This document shows, piece after piece, positions 19,618 to 27,571 of a stretch of 64,000 nt of DNA. A program made the translations under genes and the position numbers. The stretch comes from Devosia ginsengisoli (GTDB taxonomy: Bacteria > Pseudomonadota > Alphaproteobacteria > Rhizobiales > Devosiaceae), in the NCBI RefSeq assembly GCF_007859655.1, contig NZ_CP042304.1, positions 2,108,001 through 2,172,000 of the forward strand, written 5' to 3'. Below the pieces are notes generated by a model. It did not search any database and was not told the DNA's origin. It was given only the letters and a program-made list of their open reading frames with translations. Numbering within the stretch: the stretch's first letter is position 1; each line of letters starts with the position of its first letter.

Positions 19618-19642
19618 ATTGCGGCCAAGACGACCACCATCC

Positions 19643-21973
19643 TCACCCCCGCCCCTCCCGTTTCATCCGCTCGACGCCCATCAGCACCCGCTCGGGCGTC
19701 ACGGGCGTATCGAGCCGCGGCGCCACCCGGTAATCCGCGACACTCGCCACCGCCATGCTCAGCGCCTCGACCACGCTCATGGCCAGCATCAGCGGCGGTT
19801 CACCCACCGCCTTGGAGCGGCCAATGGTCGGCTCCTTGTTCACCGACCACTCGGCGATCTTGACGTTGAAAACCGGCGGCACATCGCTCGCCAGCGGGAT
19901 CTTGTAGGTCGACGGCGCCTTGGTGCGTAGCTGCCCCTTGTCGTCCCACACCAGTTCCTCTGATGTCAGCCATCCCATGCCCTGCACGAAGCCGCCCTCG
20001 ATCTGGCCGATATCCACGGCCGGATTGAGCGAGCGGCCGACATCGTGGAGGATATCGACGCGATCGACGACATATTCGCCGGTCAGCGTATCGATGGTCA
20101 CTTCGCTGACCGAAGCGCCATAGGCGAAATAGTAGAAGGGATGGCCGCGGCCGGTCGCACGATCCCAGTGAATTTTGGGCGTCTCGTAGAAGCCGGCCGC
20201 CGAAAGCTGCACGCGGTTGAGATAGGCCGACGCGACCAGCTCGGCGAAAGGCACGAATTTCGGCCCGGCCTGAATGCCGCCCGGCACCCATTCAACCTCG
20301 GCTTCGCTGACCTGATGCAGCTTGGCCGCATGGCGCACCAATCGTTCCTTGATCTGCCGCGCCGCATCCCAGGCCGCCATGCCGTTGAGATCGGAACCGG
20401 ACGAGGCGGCAGTGGCCGAAGTATTGGGCACCTTGCCCGTACTCGTCGCCATGATCTTGACCACATCGAGCCCGACGCCGAAGGCATCGGCCAGCACCTG
20501 CGCTACCTTGATATGCAGCCCCTGTCCCATCTCGGTGCCGCCATGGCTGAGATGGATCGAGCCATCCTTATAGACATGCACCAGCGCCCCGGCCTGATTG
20601 TACCAGGTGGCGGTGAAGGAGATGCCGAACTTGACCGGCGTCAGCGCAATGCCCTTTTTCAGCACCGCGCTGCCCGCATTGTATTTGACTATGGCCGCCC
20701 GCCGCGCCTGGTAATCCGAACTGGCTTCCAGCTCATCCACCACGCGATGGACGATATTGTCCTCCACCACCTGGTGGTAGGGCGTCACATTGTCGGTGTC
20801 GGTACCGTAGAAATTAGCCTTTCTGACATCGAGCGGGTCCTTGCCCAAGGCATAGGCGATGTCTTCCAGCCAGCGCTCCGCCGCCATCATGCCCTGCGGT
20901 CCGCCAAAGCCGCGGAAGGCCGTGTTGCTGACCGTATTGGTATAGAGCGGCTCGCTCCGCACCCGCACGGCCGGGTACCAATAGGCATTGTCGGCATGGA
21001 ACAAGGCCCGGTCGGTCACCGGGCCGGAAAGGTCCGACGAGAAGCCGGCGCGGGCGCCATAGACGGCATCCACCGCCTGGATTTTCCCGTCACCGTCATA
21101 GCCGACCTCGTAATCGACCACGAAATCGTGGCGCTTGCCGGTGGCCGTCATGTCGTCGTCGCGATCAGGGCGAATCTTGCAGGCGCGGTTCCACTTCTTG
21201 GCCGCCAGAGCCGCCACCGCGGCAAACAGGTTGCCCTGCGTCTCCTTGCCGCCAAAACCGCCGCCCATGCGCCGTACATTGACCGTCACGGCGTGGTGGC
21301 GAATGCCCAGCACGGCCGCCACCATCAACTGCACTTCGCTCGGATGCTGCGTCGAGGCGAAGACGGTCACGTCCTCGTCCTCGCCCGGCACGGCCATGGC
21401 GATCTGGCCTTCGAGATAGAAATGGTCCTGCCCGCCAATGGCGATGCTGCCCTTGACCCGGTGCGGCGCACCCGCCAGCCCGGCGGCCACATCGCCGCGT
21501 TCCAGCTTGAGCGGTTCGGTGACCAATGTTCCGCCCGCCGCCTGCGCCGCGCGCACATCGAGGGCATAAGGCAGGTCGCGGTATTCCACTTTGACCAGAT
21601 GCACCGCCCGCCGCGCCTGGTCGCGCGTTTCGGCCACCACCGCAAACAGCGGCTGCCCCCAGAACTGCACCTTGCCCTCGGCAAAGACCGGCTCGTCATG
21701 CTTGTGGCTGGGCGAGACATCGTTCTCGCCCGGAATATCCTCGGCGGTGAGGATGCCAATGACGCCGGGGGCCGCCTTGGCAGCGGCGAAATCGACGGAG
21801 ACGATCTCGGCATGCGCGCGCGTGGACAATGCCAGATAGGCATGAACCGTGCCTTCGGGCTCGATCATGTCGTCGATATATTCGGCCGTGCCGCTGACAT
21901 GCTTGGGGCCGCTGTCGTGGCGGGTGGCGGTGTGAAGCGAGGCGATGGCGATGGGTGCTTCGTGCTTGTTCAT
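19643..21973 (-). CDS. xdhB: Xanthine dehydrogenase, molybdopterin-binding subunit
   Basis: The 776-residue subunit has the aldehyde-oxidase/xanthine-dehydrogenase N-terminal domain (GTAEYIDDM near residue 30) followed by the molybdopterin domains. GGGFGGKETQGN (about 240) and FRGFGGPQGM (about 345) are cofactor and substrate-channel motifs. With XdhA it oxidises hypoxanthine and xanthine to urate in the cytoplasm. The length is normal for a split two-subunit enzyme. It is separated from xdhA by nearly 300 bp of repeats, yet gene order xdhA-xdhB-xdhC is kept. Confidence 0.95.
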   Translation of the reverse strand: MNKHEAPIAIASLHTATRHDSGPKHVSGTAEYIDDMIEPEGTVHAYLALSTRAHAEIVSVDFAAAKAAPGVIGILTAEDIPGENDVSPSHKHDEPVFAEGKVQFWGQPLFAVVAETRDQARRAVHLVKVEYRDLPYALDVRAAQAAGGTLVTEPLKLERGDVAAGLAGAPHRVKGSIAIGGQDHFYLEGQIAMAVPGEDEDVTVFASTQHPSEVQLMVAAVLGIRHHAVTVNVRRMGGGFGGKETQGNLFAAVAALAAKKWNRACKIRPDRDDDMTATGKRHDFVVDYEVGYDGDGKIQAVDAVYGARAGFSSDLSGPVTDRALFHADNAYWYPAVRVRSEPLYTNTVSNTAFRGFGGPQGMMAAERWLEDIAYALGKDPLDVRKANFYGTDTDNVTPYHQVVEDNIVHRVVDELEASSDYQARRAAIVKYNAGSAVLKKGIALTPVKFGISFTATWYNQAGALVHVYKDGSIHLSHGGTEMGQGLHIKVAQVLADAFGVGLDVVKIMATSTGKVPNTSATAASSGSDLNGMAAWDAARQIKERLVRHAAKLHQVSEAEVEWVPGGIQAGPKFVPFAELVASAYLNRVQLSAAGFYETPKIHWDRATGRGHPFYYFAYGASVSEVTIDTLTGEYVVDRVDILHDVGRSLNPAVDIGQIEGGFVQGMGWLTSEELVWDDKGQLRTKAPSTYKIPLASDVPPVFNVKIAEWSVNKEPTIGRSKAVGEPPLMLAMSVVEALSMAVASVADYRVAPRLDTPVTPERVLMGVERMKREGRG

Positions 21974-22262
21974 GGCGCAAGTACCCCCTCCCCAGCTGCG
22001 CTAAGGCCCTTTGGGCCTAGCTTCGCTACCAGCCATTCAAGCATAGCTTTCATGGCCTCCGGTCCTAAAATCGCTCCACTGGAGCGATTTTGCCTGCGGC
22101 CGGCCCGCAGCCCCTCAAGGGGGAGGGTGAGTGCGGTGATGGCGGCAGGATAGAGCCATCGAGTGGAGCCCACCTCCCCCCTTGAGGGGGAGGCAAGCAA
22201 AGCTTGGCGCGGAGCGCCTAGCGGCGCTCGGAGGGGGGTAGTTAGCCGCAAGCGCAAGGCCA
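21974..22262. repeat. Family B repeat cluster between xdhB and xdhA (copy B3)
   Basis: The 289 bp gap contains no credible gene. It holds several palindromes: AAGGCCCTTTGGGCCT near 22000, a CGCTCCACTGGAGCG hairpin near 22071, and a long inverted repeat with CCCCTCAAGGGGGAGGGTGAG against CACCTCCCCCCTTGAGGGG. It is the largest repeat block in the window and sits inside the xdh operon. Confidence 0.7.
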
Positions 22263-23726
22263 TCATGCCACCTCCCGCCGCAATCTTTGCCCCTGCCCGG
22301 TGCTTTCGAGGAAGAACCGCTTGAGCAGGTTCTGTGCCGTCAGCAGGCGATAATCCGCGCTGGCCCGCATGTCCGAAATCGGCTGGTAGTCCTCGGCAAA
22401 AGCCGCAACCGCCGTGTCTACCGTGGCCTGCGTCCACGGCTTGCCCACCAAAGCCGCTTCAACCGCCTTGGCCCGTTTCGGCGTCGCCGCCATGCCACCG
22501 AAGGCGATGCGCACCGAACTCACCATGCCGTCCTTGATGGACACCCGGAACGCGCCGCATAGCGCCGAAATATCCTCTTCCCGCCGCTTGGAAATCTTGT
22601 AGCAGGCGAATTTCTCGCCATCAGGCAGCAGCGGAATGCTCACGCTCTCGACGAATTCGCCCGGCTGCCTGTCCTGCTTGCCATAGGCCAGGAAATAGTC
22701 CTCCAGCGCGATCTCGCGCCGCTGCGCGCCCTTGCGCAGCTGCAGCGTGGCCCCCAGCGCGATGAACGGCGGCGGCGTATCGCCGATGGGCGAGCCATTG
22801 GCGATATTGCCGCCAATCGTGCCCATATTGCGGATCTGCTCGCCGGCAATGCGGTTCCAGAGTTCGCCCATATCGGGGAAATTGGCCGCCACGACAGGCA
22901 GCGCTTCCGAATAGCTCACGCCCGCATGGAAGCGCACATCGCTGTCGGTCACCGTGATGCGCTTCAACTCTTCGAGGTGATTGATGAAGATCACCGGGCC
23001 GATGGCCCGCATGAACTTGGTGACCCACAGCCCCACATCGGTTGAGCCATTGACGATGGTCGCCGTGGGATTGGCCTCATAGACCGCGGCAAAATCATCG
23101 AGGCTACCAGGTACGATGATGCGATCCGCCCCCTCGCCCAGCTCGACGCGCCTGCCGTCACTGATCGTCCTGATCTTCTGCTTGAGCGCAATGCGCTCGA
23201 CCCGCAGCGGATCGCCCTCGGGCCAGCCATAGGAGGAAATCGCCTTGCCGGCGCGGATGATTGGCGCATAGCCGGTGCAACGGCAGAGATTGCCCTGCAG
23301 CGCTTTCTCGATCGCCACCTGACTGGGGTCGGGATCGCGCATCCACAGGCCATAAAGGCTCATCACGAAGCCCGGTGTGCAGAAGCCGCATTGCGAGCCA
23401 TGATGATCCACCATCGCCTGCTGCACGGGATGCAGATGCCCGTCCTTGCCACGCAGATGTTCGATGGTCACCACATGCGTGCCGTGCAGGCTGCCGACGA
23501 AGCGGATGCAGGCGGTCACCGAGTCATAGATGATCTCATCATCCATCAGTCGCCCGACCAGCACCGTGCAGGCGCCGCAATCGCCCTCGGCGCAGCCTTC
23601 CTTGCTGCCGCGCAGCCGACGCTCCAGCCTCAACCAGTCGAGCAGGGTCGTATCCGGCTTCACATCGGAGAGGGTGATCTCCTCGTCATTGAGGATGAAA
23701 CGGATGGCGTTGGTCACCTCGGCCAT
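22263..23726 (-). CDS. xdhA: Xanthine dehydrogenase small subunit (2Fe-2S and FAD domains)
   Basis: The 487-residue subunit carries two [2Fe-2S] clusters: GCAEGDCGACTVLVG for the plant-ferredoxin type near residue 45, and QCGFCTPG plus LCRCTGY for the second near residues 110-150. A CO-dehydrogenase-type FAD domain follows (TIGGNIANGSPIGD). It passes electrons from the XdhB molybdenum site to NAD+. ATG 23726, with GGGGGAGCTGAG upstream, is chosen over an upstream in-frame codon at 23756. The uraH stop lies one base upstream, so the two genes are coupled. Confidence 0.95.
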   Translation of the reverse strand: MAEVTNAIRFILNDEEITLSDVKPDTTLLDWLRLERRLRGSKEGCAEGDCGACTVLVGRLMDDEIIYDSVTACIRFVGSLHGTHVVTIEHLRGKDGHLHPVQQAMVDHHGSQCGFCTPGFVMSLYGLWMRDPDPSQVAIEKALQGNLCRCTGYAPIIRAGKAISSYGWPEGDPLRVERIALKQKIRTISDGRRVELGEGADRIIVPGSLDDFAAVYEANPTATIVNGSTDVGLWVTKFMRAIGPVIFINHLEELKRITVTDSDVRFHAGVSYSEALPVVAANFPDMGELWNRIAGEQIRNMGTIGGNIANGSPIGDTPPPFIALGATLQLRKGAQRREIALEDYFLAYGKQDRQPGEFVESVSIPLLPDGEKFACYKISKRREEDISALCGAFRVSIKDGMVSSVRIAFGGMAATPKRAKAVEAALVGKPWTQATVDTAVAAFAEDYQPISDMRASADYRLLTAQNLLKRFFLESTGQGQRLRREVA

Positions 23727-23727
23727 C

Positions 23728-24084
23728 TCAGCTCCCCCGATAGGTCGAATAGGCAAAGGGGCTCACCAGCAGCGGCACGTGATAGTGCTTGTCTTCCGAG
23801 ATGGTGAAACGGATCGGCACCACGTCGAGGAACGGGTTTTCGAGTTCGACGCCCAGCCGCTCGAAATACTGCCCGACATGGAAGTGGATTTCGAATTCGC
23901 CATGCTGGAACTGCTCGTCATCCAGCAGCGGCTGGTCCACCCTTCCATCGGCATTGGTATAGCTGTCGGCGATGTGGTGATTGTGGTCGCCATGCACGAA
24001 CAGCAATTCGATCCGCATGCCGCGCGCCGGCTTGCCGTGCATCGTGTCCAGCACATGCGTCGTGAGGCGTCCGCTCCCCGCCAT
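23728..24084 (-). CDS. uraH: 5-Hydroxyisourate hydrolase
   Basis: The 118-residue transthyretin-related protein has LTTHVLDTMHGKPARG at its N terminus and ends with the diagnostic YRGS tetrapeptide. It hydrolyses 5-hydroxyisourate, the PuuD product, to OHCU. ATG 24084 is chosen because AAGGAG stands six bases upstream; the frame extends to 24111. It is the first gene of the minus-strand purine run and is divergent from puuE, with which it shares a 185 bp promoter region. No signal peptide is present. Confidence 0.93.
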   Translation of the reverse strand: MAGSGRLTTHVLDTMHGKPARGMRIELLFVHGDHNHHIADSYTNADGRVDQPLLDDEQFQHGEFEIHFHVGQYFERLGVELENPFLDVVPIRFTISEDKHYHVPLLVSPFAYSTYRGS

Positions 24085-24157
24085 TTGCTGCTCCTTCGAC
24101 ATGCCGCCCAAAACTGGAACGGCACATCCAAAATACGTCCCCGGAGAATGAGACTAT

Positions 24158-24175
24158 CGCATCAGGCCCGATGCG
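24158..24175. promoter_or_regulatory. Palindrome in the uraH-puuE divergent promoter region
   Basis: CGCATC and GATGCG form a perfect 6 bp inverted repeat around AGGCCC. A second short palindrome, ACCAACTGGT, lies at about 24191-24200. Both sit between divergent pathway genes and could be operators for a regulator not encoded nearby. This is a positional inference only. Confidence 0.3.
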
Positions 24176-24215
24176 CAATGCTCATTTTTTACCAACTGGT
24201 CCATTTTTGTGCATC

Positions 24216-24243
24216 TTGTTCCACAGCACCAGACTCGTACTAT
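24216..24243 (+). promoter_or_regulatory. Candidate sigma70-type promoter of puuE
   Basis: TTGTTC and TACTAT are separated by 16 bases and would start transcription near 24250, twenty bases before the chosen ATG. The match to the -35/-10 consensus is fair. Confidence 0.35.
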
Positions 24244-24269
24244 TCGGCGACAACAAGACGAGAGACATT

Positions 24270-25685
24270 ATGCGCTACCCTCGCGACATGCACGGCTACG
24301 GCCCCAATCCGCCCCAGGCCAACTGGCCCGGCGGCGCCCATGTGGCGGTGCAGTTCGTGCTCAACTACGAAGAGGGCGGCGAAAACTGCATCCTGCATGG
24401 CGATGCCAGCTCCGAAGCCTTCCTCGCCGATGTGGTGGGCGCCGCGCCCTGGCCGGGCCAGCGCCACTGGAACATCGAGTCCATGTATGAATATGGCGCC
24501 CGCGCCGGCTTCTGGCGGCTGCATCGCCTGTTCACCGAAGCCGAGCTGCCCGTCACCATCTACGGCGTCGCCACCGCCCTGATGCGCGCGCCCGCCCAGC
24601 TTGCCGCCATGCAACAGGCCGGCTGGGAGATTGCCAGCCACGGCTATAAATGGGTCGAGCACAAGGATATGCCGCCCGATGAGGAGCGCCGGCAGATTGC
24701 CGAAGCCATCCGCCTCCACACCATCGCCACCGGTGAGCGCCCACGCGGCTGGTACACCGGTCGCAGTTCGCTCAACACGGTCGATCTCGTCTCCGAGGAA
24801 GGTGGCTTCGCCTATGTCTCGGACACCTATGACGATGACCTGCCTTATTGGCGCGTGCATCAGGGTCGGCCTCAGCTCATCATCCCCTATACGCTGAGCG
24901 CCAATGACATGCGCTTTGTCACCGCCTCCGGCTTTGCCAATGGCGAAGAGTATTTCCAGTTCCTCAAGGACAGCTTTGACTGCCTCTATGCCGAAGGCCA
25001 GGCCGGCGCACCCAAGATGATGTCCATCGGCCTGCACTGCCGCCTGGTGGGCCAGCCCGGCCGCTATCAGGGGCTGAAAAGGTTTATCGACTACATCAAG
25101 GGCTTCGACAAGGTCTGGGTCCCGACCCGCCTCGCCATCGCCGAGCATTGGGCCAAGGAACACCCCTATATCGCGCCCGAAGTCATCCCCTCCGAGCTCG
25201 ACAAACCCGATTTCGTCGCCCGCTACGGCTCGATCTTCGAGCATTCCCCCTGGATCGCCGAACGCACCTGGGAGGGTGAACTGGCCCCCGCCAACGACAC
25301 GGCCATCGGCCTCCATTTCGCGCTCCGCAGCCAGTTCCGCATGGCCACGCCGGAAGAACGCCTTGCCGTCCTCCGTGCCCATCCCGATCTCGCCGGCAAG
25401 CTCGCCGCCGCCAAGCGGCTGACGGCGGATTCCACCGCCGAACAGGCCTCGGCCGGCCTCGACGCGCTGACCGATGCCGAGCGCGAGCGCTTCACCACGC
25501 TCAACGAACACTATGTCGAAAAATTCGGCTTCCCCTTCATCATCGCCGTGCGCGACAACACCAAGGCGTCCATCCTGGCGGCCTTCGAAAAGCGCATCGA
25601 GAACAGCGTGGCGGAGGAATTCGCCACCGCCTGCATGCAGGTGGAGCGGATTGCGCTGCTCAGGTTGCAGGTAGTATTGCCGTAA
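24270..25685 (+). CDS. puuE: Allantoinase (PuuE, polysaccharide-deacetylase type) fused to OHCU decarboxylase
   Basis: The 471-residue protein joins two steps. Residues about 1-300 are the PuuE allantoinase of the NodB/polysaccharide deacetylase fold (MRYPRDMHGYGPNPP at the start, ASHGYKWVEHKDM with metal-site residues). Residues about 310-471 are OHCU decarboxylase (RAHPDLAGKLA, LNEHYVEKFGFPFIIAV). The decarboxylase makes (S)-allantoin from the UraH product and the allantoinase opens it to allantoate. ATG 24270 is chosen because family homology starts there; 33 further in-frame codons upstream overlap the promoter. It is divergent from uraH. Confidence 0.92.
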   Translation: MRYPRDMHGYGPNPPQANWPGGAHVAVQFVLNYEEGGENCILHGDASSEAFLADVVGAAPWPGQRHWNIESMYEYGARAGFWRLHRLFTEAELPVTIYGVATALMRAPAQLAAMQQAGWEIASHGYKWVEHKDMPPDEERRQIAEAIRLHTIATGERPRGWYTGRSSLNTVDLVSEEGGFAYVSDTYDDDLPYWRVHQGRPQLIIPYTLSANDMRFVTASGFANGEEYFQFLKDSFDCLYAEGQAGAPKMMSIGLHCRLVGQPGRYQGLKRFIDYIKGFDKVWVPTRLAIAEHWAKEHPYIAPEVIPSELDKPDFVARYGSIFEHSPWIAERTWEGELAPANDTAIGLHFALRSQFRMATPEERLAVLRAHPDLAGKLAAAKRLTADSTAEQASAGLDALTDAERERFTTLNEHYVEKFGFPFIIAVRDNTKASILAAFEKRIENSVAEEFATACMQVERIALLRLQVVLP

Positions 25686-25709
25686 CCGCCGTGTGACAGG
25701 AGGGGTCTA

Positions 25710-26054
25710 GTGGAAATTAGGGTTGAGGGGTGGGATCGAGTTGTAGTTGTTCGGGACATTGGTCCGTCTTCACTGGAAGACAGCGTAGCAGACGATGCGG
25801 AAGAGTACCCTTACACGGGCTCTCATATGGCCGCTGATGAGCGCGGAATAGCTATTCGATATCGAATGCAAATAGACCAAACAATGAGTGGCGGATACAA
25901 GGCAGAAATCTTTATCCCAATCTCAGAAATATTCCTGATGCTTATCAAAGTATCTGCTCACCTAACATTCTATCAATTCACTCATTACTTAAATGGCGGG
26001 ACAAGAAGGGGGATAACGATGCCTTCTATGTGGAAAGGCCCAAAGCGAGAGTAA
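25710..26054 (+). CDS. Hypothetical protein of lower GC content
   Basis: A GTG at 25710, preceded by AGGAGGGG at a proper distance, opens 114 codons beginning MEIRVEGWDRVVVVRD. The base composition is visibly more AT-rich than every neighbour, with many ATT, AAA and TTT codons. The centre is mixed (GIAIRYRMQIDQTM), followed by a hydrophobic stretch IPISEIFLMLIKVSAHL and a basic C terminus KGPKRE. I recognise no family. The codon use and position at the start of the non-purine block suggest horizontal acquisition; it may resemble orphan genes of phage or contact-dependent immunity loci, but nothing in the sequence proves that. Confidence 0.55.
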   Translation: MEIRVEGWDRVVVVRDIGPSSLEDSVADDAEEYPYTGSHMAADERGIAIRYRMQIDQTMSGGYKAEIFIPISEIFLMLIKVSAHLTFYQFTHYLNGGTRRGITMPSMWKGPKRE

Positions 26055-26067
26055 CCGCCCCCAGTAC

Positions 26068-26214
26068 CTACCCGTTCAACTCATCCCGCTCCAAACCCGC
26101 ATCCGGGCTTTCGCGGAACAGGCCGAGCATCAGCGCCAGCAGGCCCAGCCACGGCATGTGGTGCTGCAGCCAGGCATGGGGCGCGATCCCGGAAGAGGCA
26201 TTGAACGGGTCCAT
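26068..26214 (-). CDS. Possible small membrane protein (48 aa)
   Basis: An ATG at 26214 opens 48 codons starting MDPFNASSGIAPHAWLQ with a hydrophobic central helix (MPWLGLLALMLGLF) and an acidic C terminus. A G-run lies directly before the ATG, but spacing for a ribosome-binding site is poor. GC content returns to the genomic norm here. No family is recognised and the call is tentative. Confidence 0.4.
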   Translation of the reverse strand: MDPFNASSGIAPHAWLQHHMPWLGLLALMLGLFRESPDAGLERDELNG

Positions 26215-26270
26215 CCCCCGAGCATCGCGCGAAAGTTTGAACAATTGGTAACCCTAACAGGGCCTTAGGA

Positions 26271-26633
26271 TCACCAGGCGTCAGGTTCGCGCACCATATG
26301 CACGATGCCCGCCGGGTTGATGAACCAGCCGCCGCGGAACCCCTCGCCGAGGTCCTCGATGGCGTCGTTCCGCACCACGCCGGCAGCGCCGAGCCGGTCG
26401 GCGGTTGCGGCGAAGTCCGGCGTGAACAGCTCCAGCCACAGCTCGGCCTGGCTGTAATTCTCCACCTTGTCGAGCCACAGCCGGTTCGGCCCATGGATGA
26501 ACCCGATATTACCAGGCTTTTCCGTGAATGGTTCAAGGCCGAGCGTATCGCGATAAAACGCGACCGTCGCCTCGTACTGATGCGCCGGCACCTTCATGGC
26601 GATGTTGATGCCACCTTCGATCGATCGAGTCAC
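26271..26633 (-). CDS. VOC family (glyoxalase/bleomycin-resistance-like) protein
   Basis: The 120-residue protein has the vicinal-oxygen-chelate beta-alpha-beta pattern, with the typical YRDTLGLEPFTEKPG near residue 28 and NPAGIVHMVREP at the end. It probably binds a metal or small ligand in the cytoplasm, but the function cannot be specified. It starts nine bases after the SRPBCC gene stop, so the two form an operon with it, divergent from the ArsR regulator. Confidence 0.8.
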   Translation of the reverse strand: MTRSIEGGINIAMKVPAHQYEATVAFYRDTLGLEPFTEKPGNIGFIHGPNRLWLDKVENYSQAELWLELFTPDFAATADRLGAAGVVRNDAIEDLGEGFRGGWFINPAGIVHMVREPDAW

Positions 26634-26642
26634 CCTGCCCTC

Positions 26643-27134
26643 CTACTTGTAAAAGCCGTCACGCAGGTTGATGCCGTGCTCGATATAGACCTTGAGCGCG
26701 CACAGCATCCCGGTCCAGCCCTCGCAATTGCCAAAGGCTGCCTTCTGCGCGGCGGCATTGTCGCGCCAGCCGGATTCGCCAATGGTCACAAGCGTGCGGC
26801 CATCCTCGAGCGCGGCAAAACTCATGGTCACCGTCGTATCGTAGCTGCCGCCCTGGTCGGGCGAGCCATCGGCCGCGCCCCAATGCAGCACGATTTTCTC
26901 GTCCGGCACCACCTCGACCACATGCACCGGAAACGCGCCCGGAAAGTCCGCGAAATCCCAGGTCACGGTAGCCCCGGTTTCGAGACGCCCCTGCGCGCCG
27001 CCGGTGGTGAAATAGCCGCTCAACTGCTTGGGATCGACCACCGCCTCGAACACCTCATGCACCGGCTTGCTGATCCGGCCCGACACTCTGAATTCCGGCG
27101 CCACCTGGGCGCCCTTGCTTTCTGCGGCCTGCAT
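26643..27134 (-). CDS. SRPBCC domain protein (AHSA1/Aha1-type)
   Basis: The 163-residue protein shows the START-like AHSA1 pattern: FRVSGRISKPVHEVFEAVVDP at the start, TWDFADFPGAFPVHVVEVVPDEKIVLHW in the middle and GWTGMLCALKVYIEHG at the C terminus. Such proteins bind hydrophobic ligands and are frequently encoded beside ArsR-type repressors, as here. It is divergent from the ArsR gene, with only 50 bp between the starts, and is followed by the VOC gene. Confidence 0.82.
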   Translation of the reverse strand: MQAAESKGAQVAPEFRVSGRISKPVHEVFEAVVDPKQLSGYFTTGGAQGRLETGATVTWDFADFPGAFPVHVVEVVPDEKIVLHWGAADGSPDQGGSYDTTVTMSFAALEDGRTLVTIGESGWRDNAAAQKAAFGNCEGWTGMLCALKVYIEHGINLRDGFYK

Positions 27135-27149
27135 TTTTTAACTCCATAC

Positions 27150-27186
27150 TTGACTGCATCCACCATATGTTATAAAAATATAACAT
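27150..27186 (+). promoter_or_regulatory. ArsR promoter and overlapping operator palindrome
   Basis: ATGTTATA and TATAACAT (27167-27174 and 27179-27186) form a perfect inverted repeat around AAAA. TTGACT at 27150 and TATAAA at 27171 make a -35/-10 pair with a 15-base spacer. The right arm of the palindrome overlaps the ATG of the arsR gene, so the transcript would have almost no leader. Confidence 0.6.
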
Positions 27187-27520
27187 GTCAACCGAAGACG
27201 AAAACGACCTGATTTTCAAGGCTTTGAGCCACCGCACGCGGCGGCAGATTTGCGATCTGCTGAAAAGCGAGCCGCGCACGACAGGCATGTTGTGCGACCT
27301 GATGCCGGAGCTGGATCGCTGCACCGTCATGCAGCATCTGGGCGTGCTGGAAGAAGCCGGGCTCGTGGTTGCCGAGCGGCGCGGCCGCGAGCGCTGGAAC
27401 CATCTCGACGCCCTGCCCATCCACGCCATCCACGAACGCTGGATCGGCCCCTACGCCGCCTATGCCACATCCATGCTGGGCAAGCTCAAGCGCCAGGTGG
27501 AAACCCCGGCCGGGGCCTGA
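27185..27520 (+). CDS. ArsR family winged-helix repressor
   Basis: The 111-residue protein is a small winged-helix regulator: ALSHRTRRQICDLLKSEPRTTGMLCDLMPELDRCTVMQHLGVLEEAGLVV holds the DNA-binding helices. It lacks the CxCxC or similar metal motif of ArsR/SmtB sensors, so it belongs to the metal-independent subgroup paired with SRPBCC proteins. It probably represses itself and the divergent SRPBCC-VOC pair through the palindrome that overlaps its start codon. No Shine-Dalgarno sequence is visible. Confidence 0.85.
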   Translation: MSTEDENDLIFKALSHRTRRQICDLLKSEPRTTGMLCDLMPELDRCTVMQHLGVLEEAGLVVAERRGRERWNHLDALPIHAIHERWIGPYAAYATSMLGKLKRQVETPAGA

Positions 27521-27571
27521 CTTGCGGCGCACCCGGCAAGGCGCTATGCGCGGGGGGATTGGAGGGCTCCC

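Noticed and set aside
20045..22153. A 702-codon open frame on the plus strand across xdhB
   Set aside because: It mirrors the xdhB codons, has no recognisable domain and no ribosome-binding site; a high-GC codon artefact.
24191..24205. ACCAACTGGTCCA read as a FadR/GntR operator
   Set aside because: The arms are in the wrong order for the TGGT-N-ACCA consensus and no GntR gene is near; kept only as an unexplained palindrome.
24240..25511. A 423-codon minus-strand frame opposite puuE
   Set aside because: Shadow of the puuE coding strand; Gly/Ala/Asp-rich with no domain.
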